Shown here: in pieces, positions 27,700 to 36,840 of the stretch
Layout of the letters: each line of letters opens with the position of its first letter
How positions within the stretch are numbered: position 1 is the stretch's first letter
Source of the DNA: G963664835 sp963664835
Lineage (GTDB): Bacteria > Chloroflexota > UBA6077 > FW602-bin22 > JBCLEL01
DNA length: 64,000 nucleotides
Direction of reading: 5' to 3'
Assembly (NCBI GenBank): GCA_963664835.2
Contig: CAXXUG010000027.1
Location: forward strand, 42,396-106,395
Notes under the pieces: model-generated
The model's database searches: none
The model's input: the letters and a program-made list of their open reading frames with translations, nothing else
Told to the model about the DNA's origin: nothing
Translations under genes and position numbers: made by a program

Positions 27700-28626
27700 A
27701 TGGCTGTAAGGGCAATAGAAGTTGCGCTGGGCCGGCGTCTGAAGCTGGCGGAGCGCGAAGCTATCGACGGCTATATCTGCATCTCACCCTGGATCATTGG
27801 GTTCCTGATCTTCATCCTTGGAATGATGCTCTTCTCTCTATACACCTCATTCACCGAGTACGACATCATAAGACCGACCAAGTGGATTGGTCTTGGCAAC
27901 TACGAGAAGATGTTTTTCCGGGACGACCTGTTCTGGTGGTCCTGGTCGCGGACGGCGATTTACTCGATCATCACAGTGCCGCTGGGAGTGGTCATCGCCT
28001 ATGCGCTCGCTGTATTGCTCAATCAGAAGGTATTCGGCCTCTCATTCTGGAGGACGCTGTTCTATATGCCGGTCGTTGTTCCGGCGGTGGCAGCAGCGTA
28101 CATATTCGGCTGGCTATTCGCGCCAGAGGTCGGTCTGATAAACGGCTTCCTGCGGCTGGCCGGCATGGCGAACCCGCCCGGTTGGTTCGACTCGATACAG
28201 TGGGCGCTGCCGGGAATGATAATCCTTACGACCTGGGGAGCCGGCGGCGGTCTCATACTGTACCTTGCCGCGCTTCAATCGGTGCCGACAGAGTTGTACG
28301 ACGCCGGCAAAGTCGATGGCGCCAACGCTTGGATTCGCTTCTGGTCCATCACAATCCCTATGACCTCGCCGGTGGTGCTGTTCACGACGATAATCGGGAT
28401 CATCAACTCATTCCAGGTGTTCACGGGAGCTTTCTTGCTAACCGAGGGCGGACCCGTCAACGCGACAATGTTCATCGTGCTCTATCTCTATCAGAAGGGA
28501 TGGCAGGAGTTCCAGATGGGATACGCCTCCGCATTGGCCTGGGGATTGTTCGTCGTCATAATGGCGCTGACCGCTCTCGTCTTGTACACCAGCAGACGCT
28601 TCGTCTACTACGCCGGATCGGACTGA
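27700..28626 (+). CDS. Sugar ABC transporter permease, MalF/UgpA type
   Basis: This 308-residue inner-membrane permease of the carbohydrate uptake family has six predicted helices. The EAA loop that docks the ATPase reads ELYDAGKVDGANAWIRF (near residue 198). It starts at ATG 27700 with AAGGATG upstream. It pairs with the permease at 28638 and the binding protein at 23913. No MalK/MsmK-type ATPase is in the cluster, so a shared ATPase encoded elsewhere is likely. Confidence 0.9.
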   Translation: MAVRAIEVALGRRLKLAEREAIDGYICISPWIIGFLIFILGMMLFSLYTSFTEYDIIRPTKWIGLGNYEKMFFRDDLFWWSWSRTAIYSIITVPLGVVIAYALAVLLNQKVFGLSFWRTLFYMPVVVPAVAAAYIFGWLFAPEVGLINGFLRLAGMANPPGWFDSIQWALPGMIILTTWGAGGGLILYLAALQSVPTELYDAGKVDGANAWIRFWSITIPMTSPVVLFTTIIGIINSFQVFTGAFLLTEGGPVNATMFIVLYLYQKGWQEFQMGYASALAWGLFVVIMALTALVLYTSRRFVYYAGSD

Positions 28627-28637
28627 GGGGTCAACTC

Positions 28638-29558
28638 ATGGAACTTGCCAGGAACTCACACCTGCCAACGCGCGACCGCGCCGGCGACTCGGAGCGGGCC
28701 CGTCGCCGGGCCGGCAGATGGGTCGGACGCAGCCTGTTGTACCTGATGTTGCTCGTTGGCGCCATAGTGTTCACGCTGCCGACCTTCTGGATGGTCAGCA
28801 CCAGTTTGAAATTGCCCTGGCAGGCGACCGCGTTTCCGCCGGAGTTCATTCCCAACCCGTGGGCCTTCGAGACATATCCGGAGTCCTGGGAGCAGTTTCC
28901 TTTCTGGGTATCGTTGAAGAACACAATGGTCATAGAGTTGGGCGTGCTGGTTGGCCGCCTGTTGACGGCGTCCCTGGTTGCGTACGGGTTCGCGCGGCTG
29001 CGTTTTCCCGGCCGAGAGGTTCTCTTCCTGGTGGTATTGAGTACCTTAATGATCCCCTATCACGTCACCCTGGTGCCACAATACCTGCTCTTCAAGGAGT
29101 TAGGTTGGCTGAACACGCCCCTGCCGTTGATCGTGCCGTGGTGGTTCGGCGGCGGCGCATTCTTTATCTTCCTGCTCCGCCAGTTCTTCCGCAGCATACA
29201 CCGCGAGATGGACGAGGCGGCGCGCATAGACGGATGCGGAACTTTCACGACGTTCTGGTATATCTTGCTGCCAATGTCGCTGCCGGCGCTGGGGGTTGTG
29301 GCGATATTCACATTCCTGAACGAGTGGAACGACTTCCTGGCACCGCTCATCTACCTGAATACCGAGGACACCCAGACACTGGCGATCGCGATTCAGTTCT
29401 GGAGGAACCACGCCACCCTTCAGGTGCAATGGCAACGCGCGACTTTCCCGCAAACAATGGCGATGTCTACGATACTGACCATCCCGCCGGTGTTGGTGTT
29501 CTTCTTCCTGCAGCGCTACTTCATACAGGGCATCGTCGTTACCGGAGTCAAGGGGTAG
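28638..29558 (+). CDS. Sugar ABC transporter permease, MalG/UgpE type
   Basis: This second permease of the uptake system has 306 residues when started at ATG 28638, supported by GAGGGG 7 bases upstream and an 11-base gap from the previous stop. A longer open frame runs upstream but overlaps the first permease gene and has no permease character. Six helices are predicted, with the EAA loop EMDEAARIDGCGTFTTF (near residue 195) and the typical C-terminal end RYFIQGIVVTGVKG. Confidence 0.9.
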   Translation: MELARNSHLPTRDRAGDSERARRRAGRWVGRSLLYLMLLVGAIVFTLPTFWMVSTSLKLPWQATAFPPEFIPNPWAFETYPESWEQFPFWVSLKNTMVIELGVLVGRLLTASLVAYGFARLRFPGREVLFLVVLSTLMIPYHVTLVPQYLLFKELGWLNTPLPLIVPWWFGGGAFFIFLLRQFFRSIHREMDEAARIDGCGTFTTFWYILLPMSLPALGVVAIFTFLNEWNDFLAPLIYLNTEDTQTLAIAIQFWRNHATLQVQWQRATFPQTMAMSTILTIPPVLVFFFLQRYFIQGIVVTGVKG

Positions 29559-29609
29559 ACGCCGGCTCGGTACAGCTCCGGCCTCAGATTGAGACGGCTG
29601 CGAACAGCC

Positions 29610-30923
29610 CTAACGACCGGCGAGCTCGCCCTCCACCCTGAAGAACTCGCCGTCGGTTAGCGCGAGGAAGTGAAATGTCGAATCCGTCTCGAAAGTGATC
29701 CGGCTCTTCTTTACGTGCTCCCCGAGTCGCTTCTGTTCTCCGCCGGCGGTGACAACCCAGTCCTCGCCGCGGCGCGCGCCGTAGACAACTGACTGGCTGT
29801 CCAAGCTGAACTCCATTTGACCGAACCTGAGCTCCCGGCCATCGAAGCCCTGCTCATTTCCATCGACGACGATATAGCTGTTGGTACCAATTGACGCCAC
29901 ATACGCCACGTTCTCGCTGTCGGGACTGAAGATTGGGCCGCTTCGGTCGATACGGTCGTACTGCTTGCCGGCCGCTTCGTCGACCACGACTGACCATTTG
30001 CCGCTCTCCCTCGTCGCGTAAGCGATCCTCTGGCTATTCGGACTGAATACCAACGAGTCCGTCCTGATGTTTGAGAACTCGGGCCCCTCTTCACCATCAA
30101 CGACGACGACCCATTTGTCCCCGCGCTCGCCGGCGTAAGCGAGCCGCCGGCTATCCGGACTGAACATCAGTGAGCCGTCGCCGATCTCGTCGTACTCCTG
30201 GCCCTCGGACCCGTCGAGAACGACGAACCACTTGCCGGCGCGCCTGGCCGTGTACGCGACACGCTGGTTGTCGGCGCTGAATACCGGAGTGCCGTCACCG
30301 ATCAGGTCGTATTTGGGCCCCTCTTCCTCGCCGACGACCACGATCCATTTGTCTCCAACCTTAGCTCCATACGCTACATTCGCGCTGCTGGGATCGAACG
30401 TGACGGTTTCAGTAAGTACCTGATCGTACGGCTTGCCCTCGACCCCGTTCCCTTGAAGGTCTCCGACAACTACCAGCCACTTTCCGCCGCGTTCCGCAAC
30501 ATAGGCCACGCGCTGTCCATCGGGACTAAACCTGAGGCTGGGAGAAAGGACGGCATCGTAGCGTTGCCCCTCAACCCCATCCACGACGACAAATGATTTG
30601 CCTTCGACTCCGGCAACGTATGCGAAGTGGTTGCCATCGGCACTGACTATAGGGTGAGCCTCGCCGATTCCGTCGTATGGCTTCTGCTCCGTGCGGTTAA
30701 CCACTACAATCCACTTCTCGTGGCGCCGGATAACATAGGCGATCTGGCGGTTGTTGGGACCGACGGCGATGGTGTCTTCGAACATACCAGGCACGGCCTG
30801 ACCCAAGGACTCGTCGGTAGTCGAAAAACCGCTGCCGCCGGATTGACAGGATAGGAGGAGCGCTGGCAGCGCCAGCGCCGCAATAATCAGTCGAATGGCC
30901 GACTTAATGGAAATGGTTGACAC
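29610..30923 (-). CDS. Beta-propeller repeat lipoprotein
   Basis: This 437-residue predicted lipoprotein (lipobox LLLSC near residue 26) consists of about ten repeats of roughly 39 residues, each with FSPDxxRVAY and GKWxVVVDG blocks. These resemble WD40-like/PD40 (TolB-type) propeller blades. It is probably exposed on the outside of the membrane and may bind protein or glycan. It starts at GTG 30923 with GGAGAGGTG upstream. Upstream lies a 58-bp element (30967-31024) that is also found before the DUF2442 gene. It converges on the permease operon. Confidence 0.8.
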   Translation of the reverse strand: MSTISIKSAIRLIIAALALPALLLSCQSGGSGFSTTDESLGQAVPGMFEDTIAVGPNNRQIAYVIRRHEKWIVVVNRTEQKPYDGIGEAHPIVSADGNHFAYVAGVEGKSFVVVDGVEGQRYDAVLSPSLRFSPDGQRVAYVAERGGKWLVVVGDLQGNGVEGKPYDQVLTETVTFDPSSANVAYGAKVGDKWIVVVGEEEGPKYDLIGDGTPVFSADNQRVAYTARRAGKWFVVLDGSEGQEYDEIGDGSLMFSPDSRRLAYAGERGDKWVVVVDGEEGPEFSNIRTDSLVFSPNSQRIAYATRESGKWSVVVDEAAGKQYDRIDRSGPIFSPDSENVAYVASIGTNSYIVVDGNEQGFDGRELRFGQMEFSLDSQSVVYGARRGEDWVVTAGGEQKRLGEHVKKSRITFETDSTFHFLALTDGEFFRVEGELAGR

Positions 30924-30966
30924 GGATCCGCACCTCTCCGATAACTCACGTGGGTCGGGCTCTTAA

Positions 30967-31024
30967 CCATTATCTCAGACTCCGGCGGCGCAGCGCCGGC
31001 CACTTACTTGGCACGGCGGATTCA
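30967..31024 (-). repeat. 58-bp direct repeat, copy 1 (promoter-like)
   Basis: This 58-bp sequence matches 31861-31918 with 5 mismatches. On the minus strand it ends in TGAGATAATGG, an extended -10-like element, 44 bases before the GTG start of the propeller lipoprotein. The middle is an imperfect GC-rich palindrome. No -35 consensus is visible. The rest of the 343-base gap (30924-31266) shows nothing else. Confidence 0.75.
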
Positions 31025-31266
31025 GGACAATGCAGTGCAGTTGCGCCGCTTGGCACTAACCGGTTGCTTGGATGCTTGCTTTGACCGCCTGCACGTGCCT
31101 TGAACTTGGTTTCAGCCTCTCACCTTACGAAGCGCGATTAACAGTGACATACCCTACATCCACGGGCAACCAAGAGTCGGCCGTGTATGTCGAAGTCAGT
31201 AAACCACCGCACTGTCAGAGTTGTCGCGACTCCACGGACCCGTTACGGACGCCCACTCGTACTGAA

Positions 31267-31527
31267 TCACTCGAGAGGGGCAATTCTGTCGGGCAACTCT
31301 AAGTGCTTAGCAAGAGCCCAAGCCCTCCGTAGCTCCTCTTGGCGATGAGAGGCCCACTCAATCACCAGTCCCTGAGCGCGTGGCGGAAGTCGCCCGTGAA
31401 GCGATGTCAAACCATCGATCCCTATTACCGCTTCATCTCCGCCGTACGACGCATGGAAATGAGGTGGCCCGTGGTCATCAAAGTACATTCGTATGACGAT
31501 TCCATAGAACCTGCATAGTTCAGGCAT
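31267..31527 (-). CDS. DUF4160 domain protein
   Basis: This 86-residue protein opens with ELCRFYGIVIRMYFDDH and PPHFHASYGGDEAV, the signature of DUF4160. It overlaps the 3' end of the DUF2442 gene by 8 bases. DUF2442/DUF4160 neighbours are common across bacteria and have been suggested as toxin-antitoxin-like pairs, but the biochemical role is not established. Confidence 0.85.
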   Translation of the reverse strand: MPELCRFYGIVIRMYFDDHGPPHFHASYGGDEAVIGIDGLTSLHGRLPPRAQGLVIEWASHRQEELRRAWALAKHLELPDRIAPLE

Positions 31528-31804
31528 TCTCCACCCGAATCTGCGCGTCAGGCATCATCTCGTCAACTGACTTACCGGTGAGTCGCATATAGAGGGCGTC
31601 TGGACATAGCTCGATGTCATCGCCCCAGGCGATTCCGCCGGCTGGCCCGATATTTACCGCTTCGAACGAAACGCGGTTCATCCAGGCCGAAAACACTCCT
31701 CGCCCCGCAAGATAAGACAGATCAATTTCCCCGGATGCACCGTCCGAGTAACGGATCCATATCCGGCAACCCTCGCGCGGCTCTACCTTTGTAGGTCGAA
31801 CCAT
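31520..31804 (-). CDS. DUF2442 domain protein
   Basis: This 94-residue protein has the DUF2442 fold: VRPTKVEPREGCRIWIRYSDG, then DLSYLAGRGVF and a C-terminal GIAWGDDIELCPDALY block. ATG at 31804 is preferred because GAGGAGGTGAG sits directly upstream. A longer reading from 31864 would start inside the promoter-like repeat. It overlaps the DUF4160 gene by 8 bases and is likely its co-expressed partner. Confidence 0.85.
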   Translation of the reverse strand: MVRPTKVEPREGCRIWIRYSDGASGEIDLSYLAGRGVFSAWMNRVSFEAVNIGPAGGIAWGDDIELCPDALYMRLTGKSVDEMMPDAQIRVENA

Positions 31805-31860
31805 CTCACCTCCTCGATGTGTTATCTCCCAGCCAAACCTAAACCAAGTCCTCTCGACGG

Positions 31861-31918
31861 CCATTATCTCAGACTCCGGCGGCGCCGCGCCGGCGAGTTG
31901 CTTGACACGGCGGATTCA
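31861..31918 (-). repeat. 58-bp direct repeat, copy 2 (promoter-like)
   Basis: This is the second copy of the element at 30967-31024. The same minus-strand TGAGATAAT lies about 57 bases before the DUF2442 start codon. The same orientation and similar distance to a start codon in both copies suggest a duplicated promoter or regulator site rather than a random repeat. Confidence 0.75.
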
Positions 31919-32004
31919 TTAGGTAGAGCATATGGACATCGGTCTATGTAAAGTACCTCCGTGCGCGGATTGCAGGCAAATTTTCGGAACAAGGTGACGG
32001 TATC

Positions 32005-32382
32005 GTGAATCGCGCGTTCATCAAGAGCGAACTGCAAGGATGTATCGAAGAACTCAAGGAAGGGGAGCTCAGCGAAAAGCGGCTTCAGTCGATCATCGAC
32101 TACCTGGAATCCTCTGGGCCGGCGCGGCAGGACTTACTGTACCTGCAGGCACGCAACACGAGTCTCGACTCGATCATCGATGGAATGTCGCTCATCGAGA
32201 ACGGAGAGTTGAAGGAGGGGCCGGCGGATCCGGACGATTGGCCCTACCAGTCGGTGCTCGACGCAATCCGGGACGGATGGCGAGTGATTCAGTTCCCGAA
32301 TCTCGCACTGATGATGGACGAGAAGCGTACCTACGGCCTAGGCGCCGAGTTCATCCTGCAACGGGACAGCGCTGCCGAGTGA
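32005..32382 (+). CDS. Conserved hypothetical protein
   Basis: This 125-residue acidic protein has no family I recognise. An alpha-helical N-terminal part (residues 1-50) is followed by a WPYQSVLDAIRDGWRVIQFPN block and an MMDEKRTYGLGAEFIL end, which look conserved rather than random. It starts at GTG 32005 with AAGGTGA upstream. It lies between the DUF2442 promoter element and the rraA-like gene; the gap of about 160 bases to rraA suggests separate transcription. Confidence 0.65.
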   Translation: MNRAFIKSELQGCIEELKEGELSEKRLQSIIDYLESSGPARQDLLYLQARNTSLDSIIDGMSLIENGELKEGPADPDDWPYQSVLDAIRDGWRVIQFPNLALMMDEKRTYGLGAEFILQRDSAAE

Positions 32383-32545
32383 GGTCGAGCTACCATGACT
32401 GTTCCGGCAGTTCGATTTAGCCTGGATCGGTCGCGCCGGGTGACCGACGGATTCGCGTTGAGACGTCCCGCCCGCATTGGCCTTTCGATAACATCGCAGT
32501 GGCGATTTGCGGGCAGACCGACCCTTACGTGAGGAGGCACAACGA

Positions 32546-33289
32546 GTGAGTGAAGCACTCGCAGATGCCGGCGGCGCAGGCTCTCCGGAGATGGCGGCGG
32601 TCATCGAGAAGCTGCGACAGTTCGACACCGCGACTGTCTGTAACGTTATTGAGCTGTTCGAAGTCCGGCCGCACCACAAGGGGTACCTGGGCGGATCGAT
32701 CAAGTCGTACTTTCCCGAGCTGCCGCCGATGGTGGGATACGCCTACACCTGCACCTATAGCGGCGCTGAGCCGGGGCCCAACATAACGCTGGGCGAGAAC
32801 ATCGATAACTTTGCCGCGACGCCGGAGCCACGCGTGATGGTGTTCCAATCCCTCGAATCTCCGCCGGCCTCGGCCATTTTCGGAGACATCGCCGTCAGCT
32901 TCTATAGGAAGTTTGGCTGTGTAGGCCTGGTCACCGATGGCGCCGGACGGGACTTCGATCAGATCAGGAAGCTCGAGTTCCCCTGCTTCGCGGCCGAGAC
33001 GATCTGCTCCCACGGCCATGCTCGCGTTACCGAGGTCAACGTACCGGTCACGCTGACCGGGCAGGAGATACTGCCGGACGATCTATTGCACGGGGATGCC
33101 AATGGCGTGGCGATCGTTCCTATTGGAATAGCCTCCGCGGTGGCAGATCTGTGTGGGCCCATGCGGGACGCCGAGAGCGATTTGCTCGGCAAGGTGAATG
33201 CGCCCGATGCGACTGTTCAGGAGGTGAGCCGGGCGCACCGGGAGTTTCTAGCCGCCTGCGACGACCTGGCGCGCATCGCCGCCGGCTAG
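32546..33289 (+). CDS. RraA-family protein (aldolase/decarboxylase-like)
   Basis: This 247-residue member of the RraA/HMG aldolase family includes class II pyruvate aldolases for 4-hydroxy-4-methyl-2-oxoglutarate. Recognisable are FDTATVCNVIE, the VTDGAGRDFDQIRKLEFPCFA block with the metal- and substrate-binding Arg/Asp, and DLLHGDANGVAIVP. GTG at 32546 is chosen because GAGGAGG lies 8 bases upstream; an upstream TTG is unsupported. It opens the catabolic oxidoreductase block and could cleave a 2-oxo acid end product. Confidence 0.85.
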   Translation: MSEALADAGGAGSPEMAAVIEKLRQFDTATVCNVIELFEVRPHHKGYLGGSIKSYFPELPPMVGYAYTCTYSGAEPGPNITLGENIDNFAATPEPRVMVFQSLESPPASAIFGDIAVSFYRKFGCVGLVTDGAGRDFDQIRKLEFPCFAAETICSHGHARVTEVNVPVTLTGQEILPDDLLHGDANGVAIVPIGIASAVADLCGPMRDAESDLLGKVNAPDATVQEVSRAHREFLAACDDLARIAAG

Positions 33290-33492
33290 ACTTCGCGATC
33301 GAGCGAGGACGCAGTGTACGCTTTACCGAGTAGACCGAATCGCTGGAACGTTGTGAGGCGAAATGGCCCTTGGTCACACAATCTCGCAAGGACACACCAT
33401 TCAACGATAAAGTAGAATAGTTTCCAACCAGTAAAGGCCCAGGTAAAGCAACGGAGAAAGGTTTAGCTCGTCATAGGTGAGGAGATCATTCA

Positions 33493-34458
33493 ATGCCCGC
33501 GCTTACTGAAACTCAGCTCGAAGAGTTCAATCGGGAAGGATTTCTGGTAGTCAAAGACATATACGACAAGGAGCGTGACTTTGGGCCGATCATGGCCGAA
33601 TACTCCGAACTGCTCGATTCGCTATGCGACGATTGGTATAGCGAGGGCAAGCTGCCATCGCGGTTCGAGGGGCTGCCGTTTGGCGAAAAGTTCACCGAGG
33701 TGGTAGCGGCCGACCTGCCGGTTTATCAACATTTTGACATCACGCTTCCGCAGGCCGATCTCCAGCCGGACACTCCGATGCACACGAGCGAGGCAGTGTT
33801 CAATCTGCTGCGCAATCCGAATCTGCTTGACGCGGTCGAATCAATCGTGGGACCTGAGATCCTGTCGAGCCCAATCCAACACACCCGTGTGAAGGTGCCG
33901 GAGCACCGGCTGCCGGATCACATCAAGCACAACAACCTGGTCGGTACTACCTGCTGGCACCAGGACCAGGGCGTCGGGCTCCCTGAGATCGACAGCACAA
34001 ACATGTTGTCGGTATGGTTCCCGTTGGATGACACCGACGTGGAGAATGGGTGCCTCAAGGTCGTTCCGCGCAGCAATCACCAGGGCCTGATTACCCACTG
34101 TCCGGCGCCTGGCAAGCTGGAGATACCGCCCCAGTTTATCGACGATGACGCAGTGGTACCGGTAATCATGAAGGCCGGCAGCGTGATGCTGTTCACTCGA
34201 ACGACGATGCACGCATCGTACGACAACAACACCGAGCGGCTGCGCTGGAGCTTCGACCTGCGTTATCAGCCAATCGGTCAACCGACAGGCCGCCCGATGT
34301 TCCCCGACTTCGTCGCTCGTAGCCGATCGAATCCGGCCAGCGAGCTTCGCGACGCCGCTGTTTGGGCCGACATGTGGATGCAGGCTCGTGCTAACGTGGC
34401 AGCGGCTAATCCGCCCGTGTTCAATCGCTGGAACAGCGACCATCCGCTTTGCGCGTGA
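33493..34458 (+). CDS. Phytanoyl-CoA dioxygenase (PhyH) family protein
   Basis: This is the fourth PhyH-family Fe(II)/2-oxoglutarate dioxygenase in the window (321 residues). Iron ligands are seen in TTCWHQDQGV (near residue 155) and a distal His in TMHASYDN (near 236), followed by RLRWSFDLRYQP with the 2-oxoglutarate Arg. It starts at ATG 33493 with GAGGAG 8 bases upstream. It precedes the Ldh, LLM, AKR and SDR genes in one direction, so it probably performs an early oxidation in the same route. Confidence 0.87.
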   Translation: MPALTETQLEEFNREGFLVVKDIYDKERDFGPIMAEYSELLDSLCDDWYSEGKLPSRFEGLPFGEKFTEVVAADLPVYQHFDITLPQADLQPDTPMHTSEAVFNLLRNPNLLDAVESIVGPEILSSPIQHTRVKVPEHRLPDHIKHNNLVGTTCWHQDQGVGLPEIDSTNMLSVWFPLDDTDVENGCLKVVPRSNHQGLITHCPAPGKLEIPPQFIDDDAVVPVIMKAGSVMLFTRTTMHASYDNNTERLRWSFDLRYQPIGQPTGRPMFPDFVARSRSNPASELRDAAVWADMWMQARANVAAANPPVFNRWNSDHPLCA

Positions 34459-34535
34459 GAGGCGCCCACGCCGAGAACTCGGCAGCGCATAGGTAGGCGC
34501 AGAGCGATTCCTCGATCTCCCAAGGAGACCCGAAT

Positions 34536-35579
34536 ATGAAATCCATCTCGCCTGGTGAACTGCACACCGTAGTCGAGCGCATTGTTAGCGCAGTCGGCAC
34601 GCCGCCGGCCAACGCCACCCTGATGGCCGTTCACCTGGTCGGTTCCCACCTGGCCGGCCACGACTCCCATGGAGTCCAGCACCTCGCCCGATACATCAAA
34701 GAGGTCAGAGCCGGTCAAATCGTGCCGGACGCGATGCCCGAGATCGCGTCCGAGGTCGCCGGAGCGGTGCTGGTAAGGGGCAACTGGGCTTGGGGCCAGG
34801 TAACCGCGGACTACATGACCAGGCTGGGAATAGAAAGAGCATCAACGCAAAAGATAGCGCTCATTTCCGGAGTCCAGGTGACTCACATCGGCCGGCTGGG
34901 TCACTACGCCGAGCAGGCTGCAGAAGCCGGCGTAATGATCTGGCTGATGACCGGCGGACAGGGTGTCGATGCACCGCTGGCGGCACCTCACGGCGGGCGC
35001 AAACCTCTATTCGCGCCCAATCCTATGACAATCGGCTTCCCAACCACTGAAGAACACCCTGTTGTTTGGGATATAGCTACTACGCGGGTAGCCGGCGGTA
35101 AGATTCAACTGGCGCGCTCGAAGGGTCAAAAGCTGCCGGCCGGATGGATCATAGACAAGCACGGCAATCCTTCGACGGATCCGGAGGACTACTACGACGG
35201 CGGCGCTTTACTGCCCTTCGGTGAGCACAAAGGGTTTGGACTGATGGTTGCCTCCGAGATTCTTGGTCGCATACTGACCGGCGCAGAGGACCACGGGCAA
35301 GACGAACGTGCCGGTGTACATCACCTCAAACAGGGGGCGGCACTGATCGCAATCGACGCCGGCGTTTTTTCCTCTTCCGAACTGTTCGCGTCGCGCACCA
35401 CCAAGCTGATGAACGAAATCAGATCGGTCCCGCCGGCCGCCGGATATCCCGAGGTTTTGGCCCCGGGTGACTTCGAACAGGCGAATCGCGAGCAGAGACA
35501 AAGAGAAGGCATCGAGATTCCGGAATCCACCTGGAGTGAGATCGTCGAAACGGCTGAGTCGCTGGGAGTGAGCGTTTAA
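34536..35579 (+). CDS. Ldh-family (malate/L-lactate type) oxidoreductase, copy 1
   Basis: This 347-residue NAD(P)-dependent dehydrogenase belongs to the Ldh/YlbC family (malate, L-sulfolactate, ureidoglycolate and related 2-hydroxyacids). The family marker AGHDSHG is near residue 42, then HIGRLGHYAEQAAE and PFGEHKGFGL with the catalytic region. It starts at ATG 34536 with AAGGAG upstream. A paralogue lies at 46153-47193. It probably oxidises a 2-hydroxy acid formed by the neighbouring enzymes. Confidence 0.88.
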   Translation: MKSISPGELHTVVERIVSAVGTPPANATLMAVHLVGSHLAGHDSHGVQHLARYIKEVRAGQIVPDAMPEIASEVAGAVLVRGNWAWGQVTADYMTRLGIERASTQKIALISGVQVTHIGRLGHYAEQAAEAGVMIWLMTGGQGVDAPLAAPHGGRKPLFAPNPMTIGFPTTEEHPVVWDIATTRVAGGKIQLARSKGQKLPAGWIIDKHGNPSTDPEDYYDGGALLPFGEHKGFGLMVASEILGRILTGAEDHGQDERAGVHHLKQGAALIAIDAGVFSSSELFASRTTKLMNEIRSVPPAAGYPEVLAPGDFEQANREQRQREGIEIPESTWSEIVETAESLGVSV

Positions 35580-35662
35580 CGTTCGCAACAGTCCGTCGCG
35601 TGCCAAAAGGCTGCGAACGAAGTGTCGTGACGGCGGGCTGAGCAATGGAGGAGGGTGACCGC

Positions 35663-36790
35663 ATGAAACTGGCGCTACACTACGAGATGGCCAGGCCTGT
35701 GCTGGACGACCACCTACTCCTGGAAGAGACCATGGAGCAGATTGTCTTCGCCGACGAAGTCGGATTCGACTGCATTTGGCTTGTCGAGCACCACTTCCTG
35801 ACGGGATTCTCCGGCTGCCCGGCAAACGACATCATCTACGGCGCCTTGAGCCAACGGACCAAGCAGATAAGACTGGGCCTGGGAGTGGTTGTGCTGCCTC
35901 TACATCATCCGGTGCAGGTAGCGGAGCGAGTCGCGGTGCTCGATCATCTGGCCGAGGGCAGGATCGACTTTGGAACCGGACGCTCCGCGGTATACGAGTT
36001 AGAGGGCATGGGAGTCGACGCGCGCGATAGCCGGAGCATGTGGGACGAATCGCTGACGATGGTGCCCAAGATCTGGAGTGACGACTGGTTTTCCTGGGAG
36101 GGCAAACACTGGAGCGTACCGTCCCGGCAGGTTTTGCCGAAGCCGTACCAGGATCCTCATCCGCCGATCTGGGTGGCGGCGCTCCAGCCGGCGACCTACC
36201 GCATCGCCGCCGAGAAAGGCATCGGCGTGCTGGCGATGGGCGCAAGCGATCCTTCGGTGTTGGAGCCGCACATCAGCGCATTCCACGAAGCGCCGGCCTC
36301 GAGCCCGGTCGGATCCTCGATCAACAAACAGTGGGGCAGCCAGACTATCGGAATCTGCACCGAGAACAACAAAGAGGCCCGGAAAATGGCTACCAGATCG
36401 ATCAAGAACTTCTACGGTCCCGACCGGCCCTATGCCAAGAGCCAGGCGGACCTCTACTCGAAGCTGATCAAGCAGTGGGGTGGGCTGCCCGATCACCAAG
36501 TCCGAGACTTCGGCCGGGCGGTCGAGCTTGAAGGGATCAATGTGCCCGACTCCGACACTCCCGACTTCATCACCCAGAAGCTGTGGGAGGACATGGATGC
36601 CGATACGCTCTGCGATCGGGCGGTGATCATAGCCGGCGACCCGGACGGCTGCATAGCCGGACTGAAGAAGCACGAAGTGGCCGGAGTCGATCAGATGTTG
36701 ATTTCGATGCAGACGGATACGGTGCCGCACGACGTGGTGATGAAGTCGATCGAGCTATACGGCAAGCACGTTATCCCTGAGTTCAAGTAA
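35663..36790 (+). CDS. LLM-class flavin-dependent oxidoreductase
   Basis: This 375-residue luciferase-like TIM barrel uses reduced FMN or F420. Typical blocks are WLVEHHF (near residue 42), LGVVVLPLHHPVQVAE, and GRIDFGTGRSAVY. The start at 35663 is supported by GGAGGAGGGTG 5 bases upstream; the earlier ATG (35645) lies inside this ribosome-binding region. Many Chloroflexota genomes carry large LLM families for oxidising recalcitrant organic matter. Substrate unknown. Confidence 0.87.
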   Translation: MKLALHYEMARPVLDDHLLLEETMEQIVFADEVGFDCIWLVEHHFLTGFSGCPANDIIYGALSQRTKQIRLGLGVVVLPLHHPVQVAERVAVLDHLAEGRIDFGTGRSAVYELEGMGVDARDSRSMWDESLTMVPKIWSDDWFSWEGKHWSVPSRQVLPKPYQDPHPPIWVAALQPATYRIAAEKGIGVLAMGASDPSVLEPHISAFHEAPASSPVGSSINKQWGSQTIGICTENNKEARKMATRSIKNFYGPDRPYAKSQADLYSKLIKQWGGLPDHQVRDFGRAVELEGINVPDSDTPDFITQKLWEDMDADTLCDRAVIIAGDPDGCIAGLKKHEVAGVDQMLISMQTDTVPHDVVMKSIELYGKHVIPEFK

Positions 36791-36840
36791 GTCCAGGCCA
36801 GATTCAGTCAGGCCGTCAAAACCCACTGGAGGGGAGTCGG

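Noticed and set aside
27882..29558. 558-residue open frame covering both permease genes
   Set aside because: Its first 250 codons are out of frame with the MalF-type gene and have no protein character. The true MalG-type start is ATG 28638.
31804..31864. Upstream start of the DUF2442 gene at 31864
   Set aside because: It would start inside the promoter-like repeat without a ribosome site, whereas GAGGAGG precedes ATG 31804.
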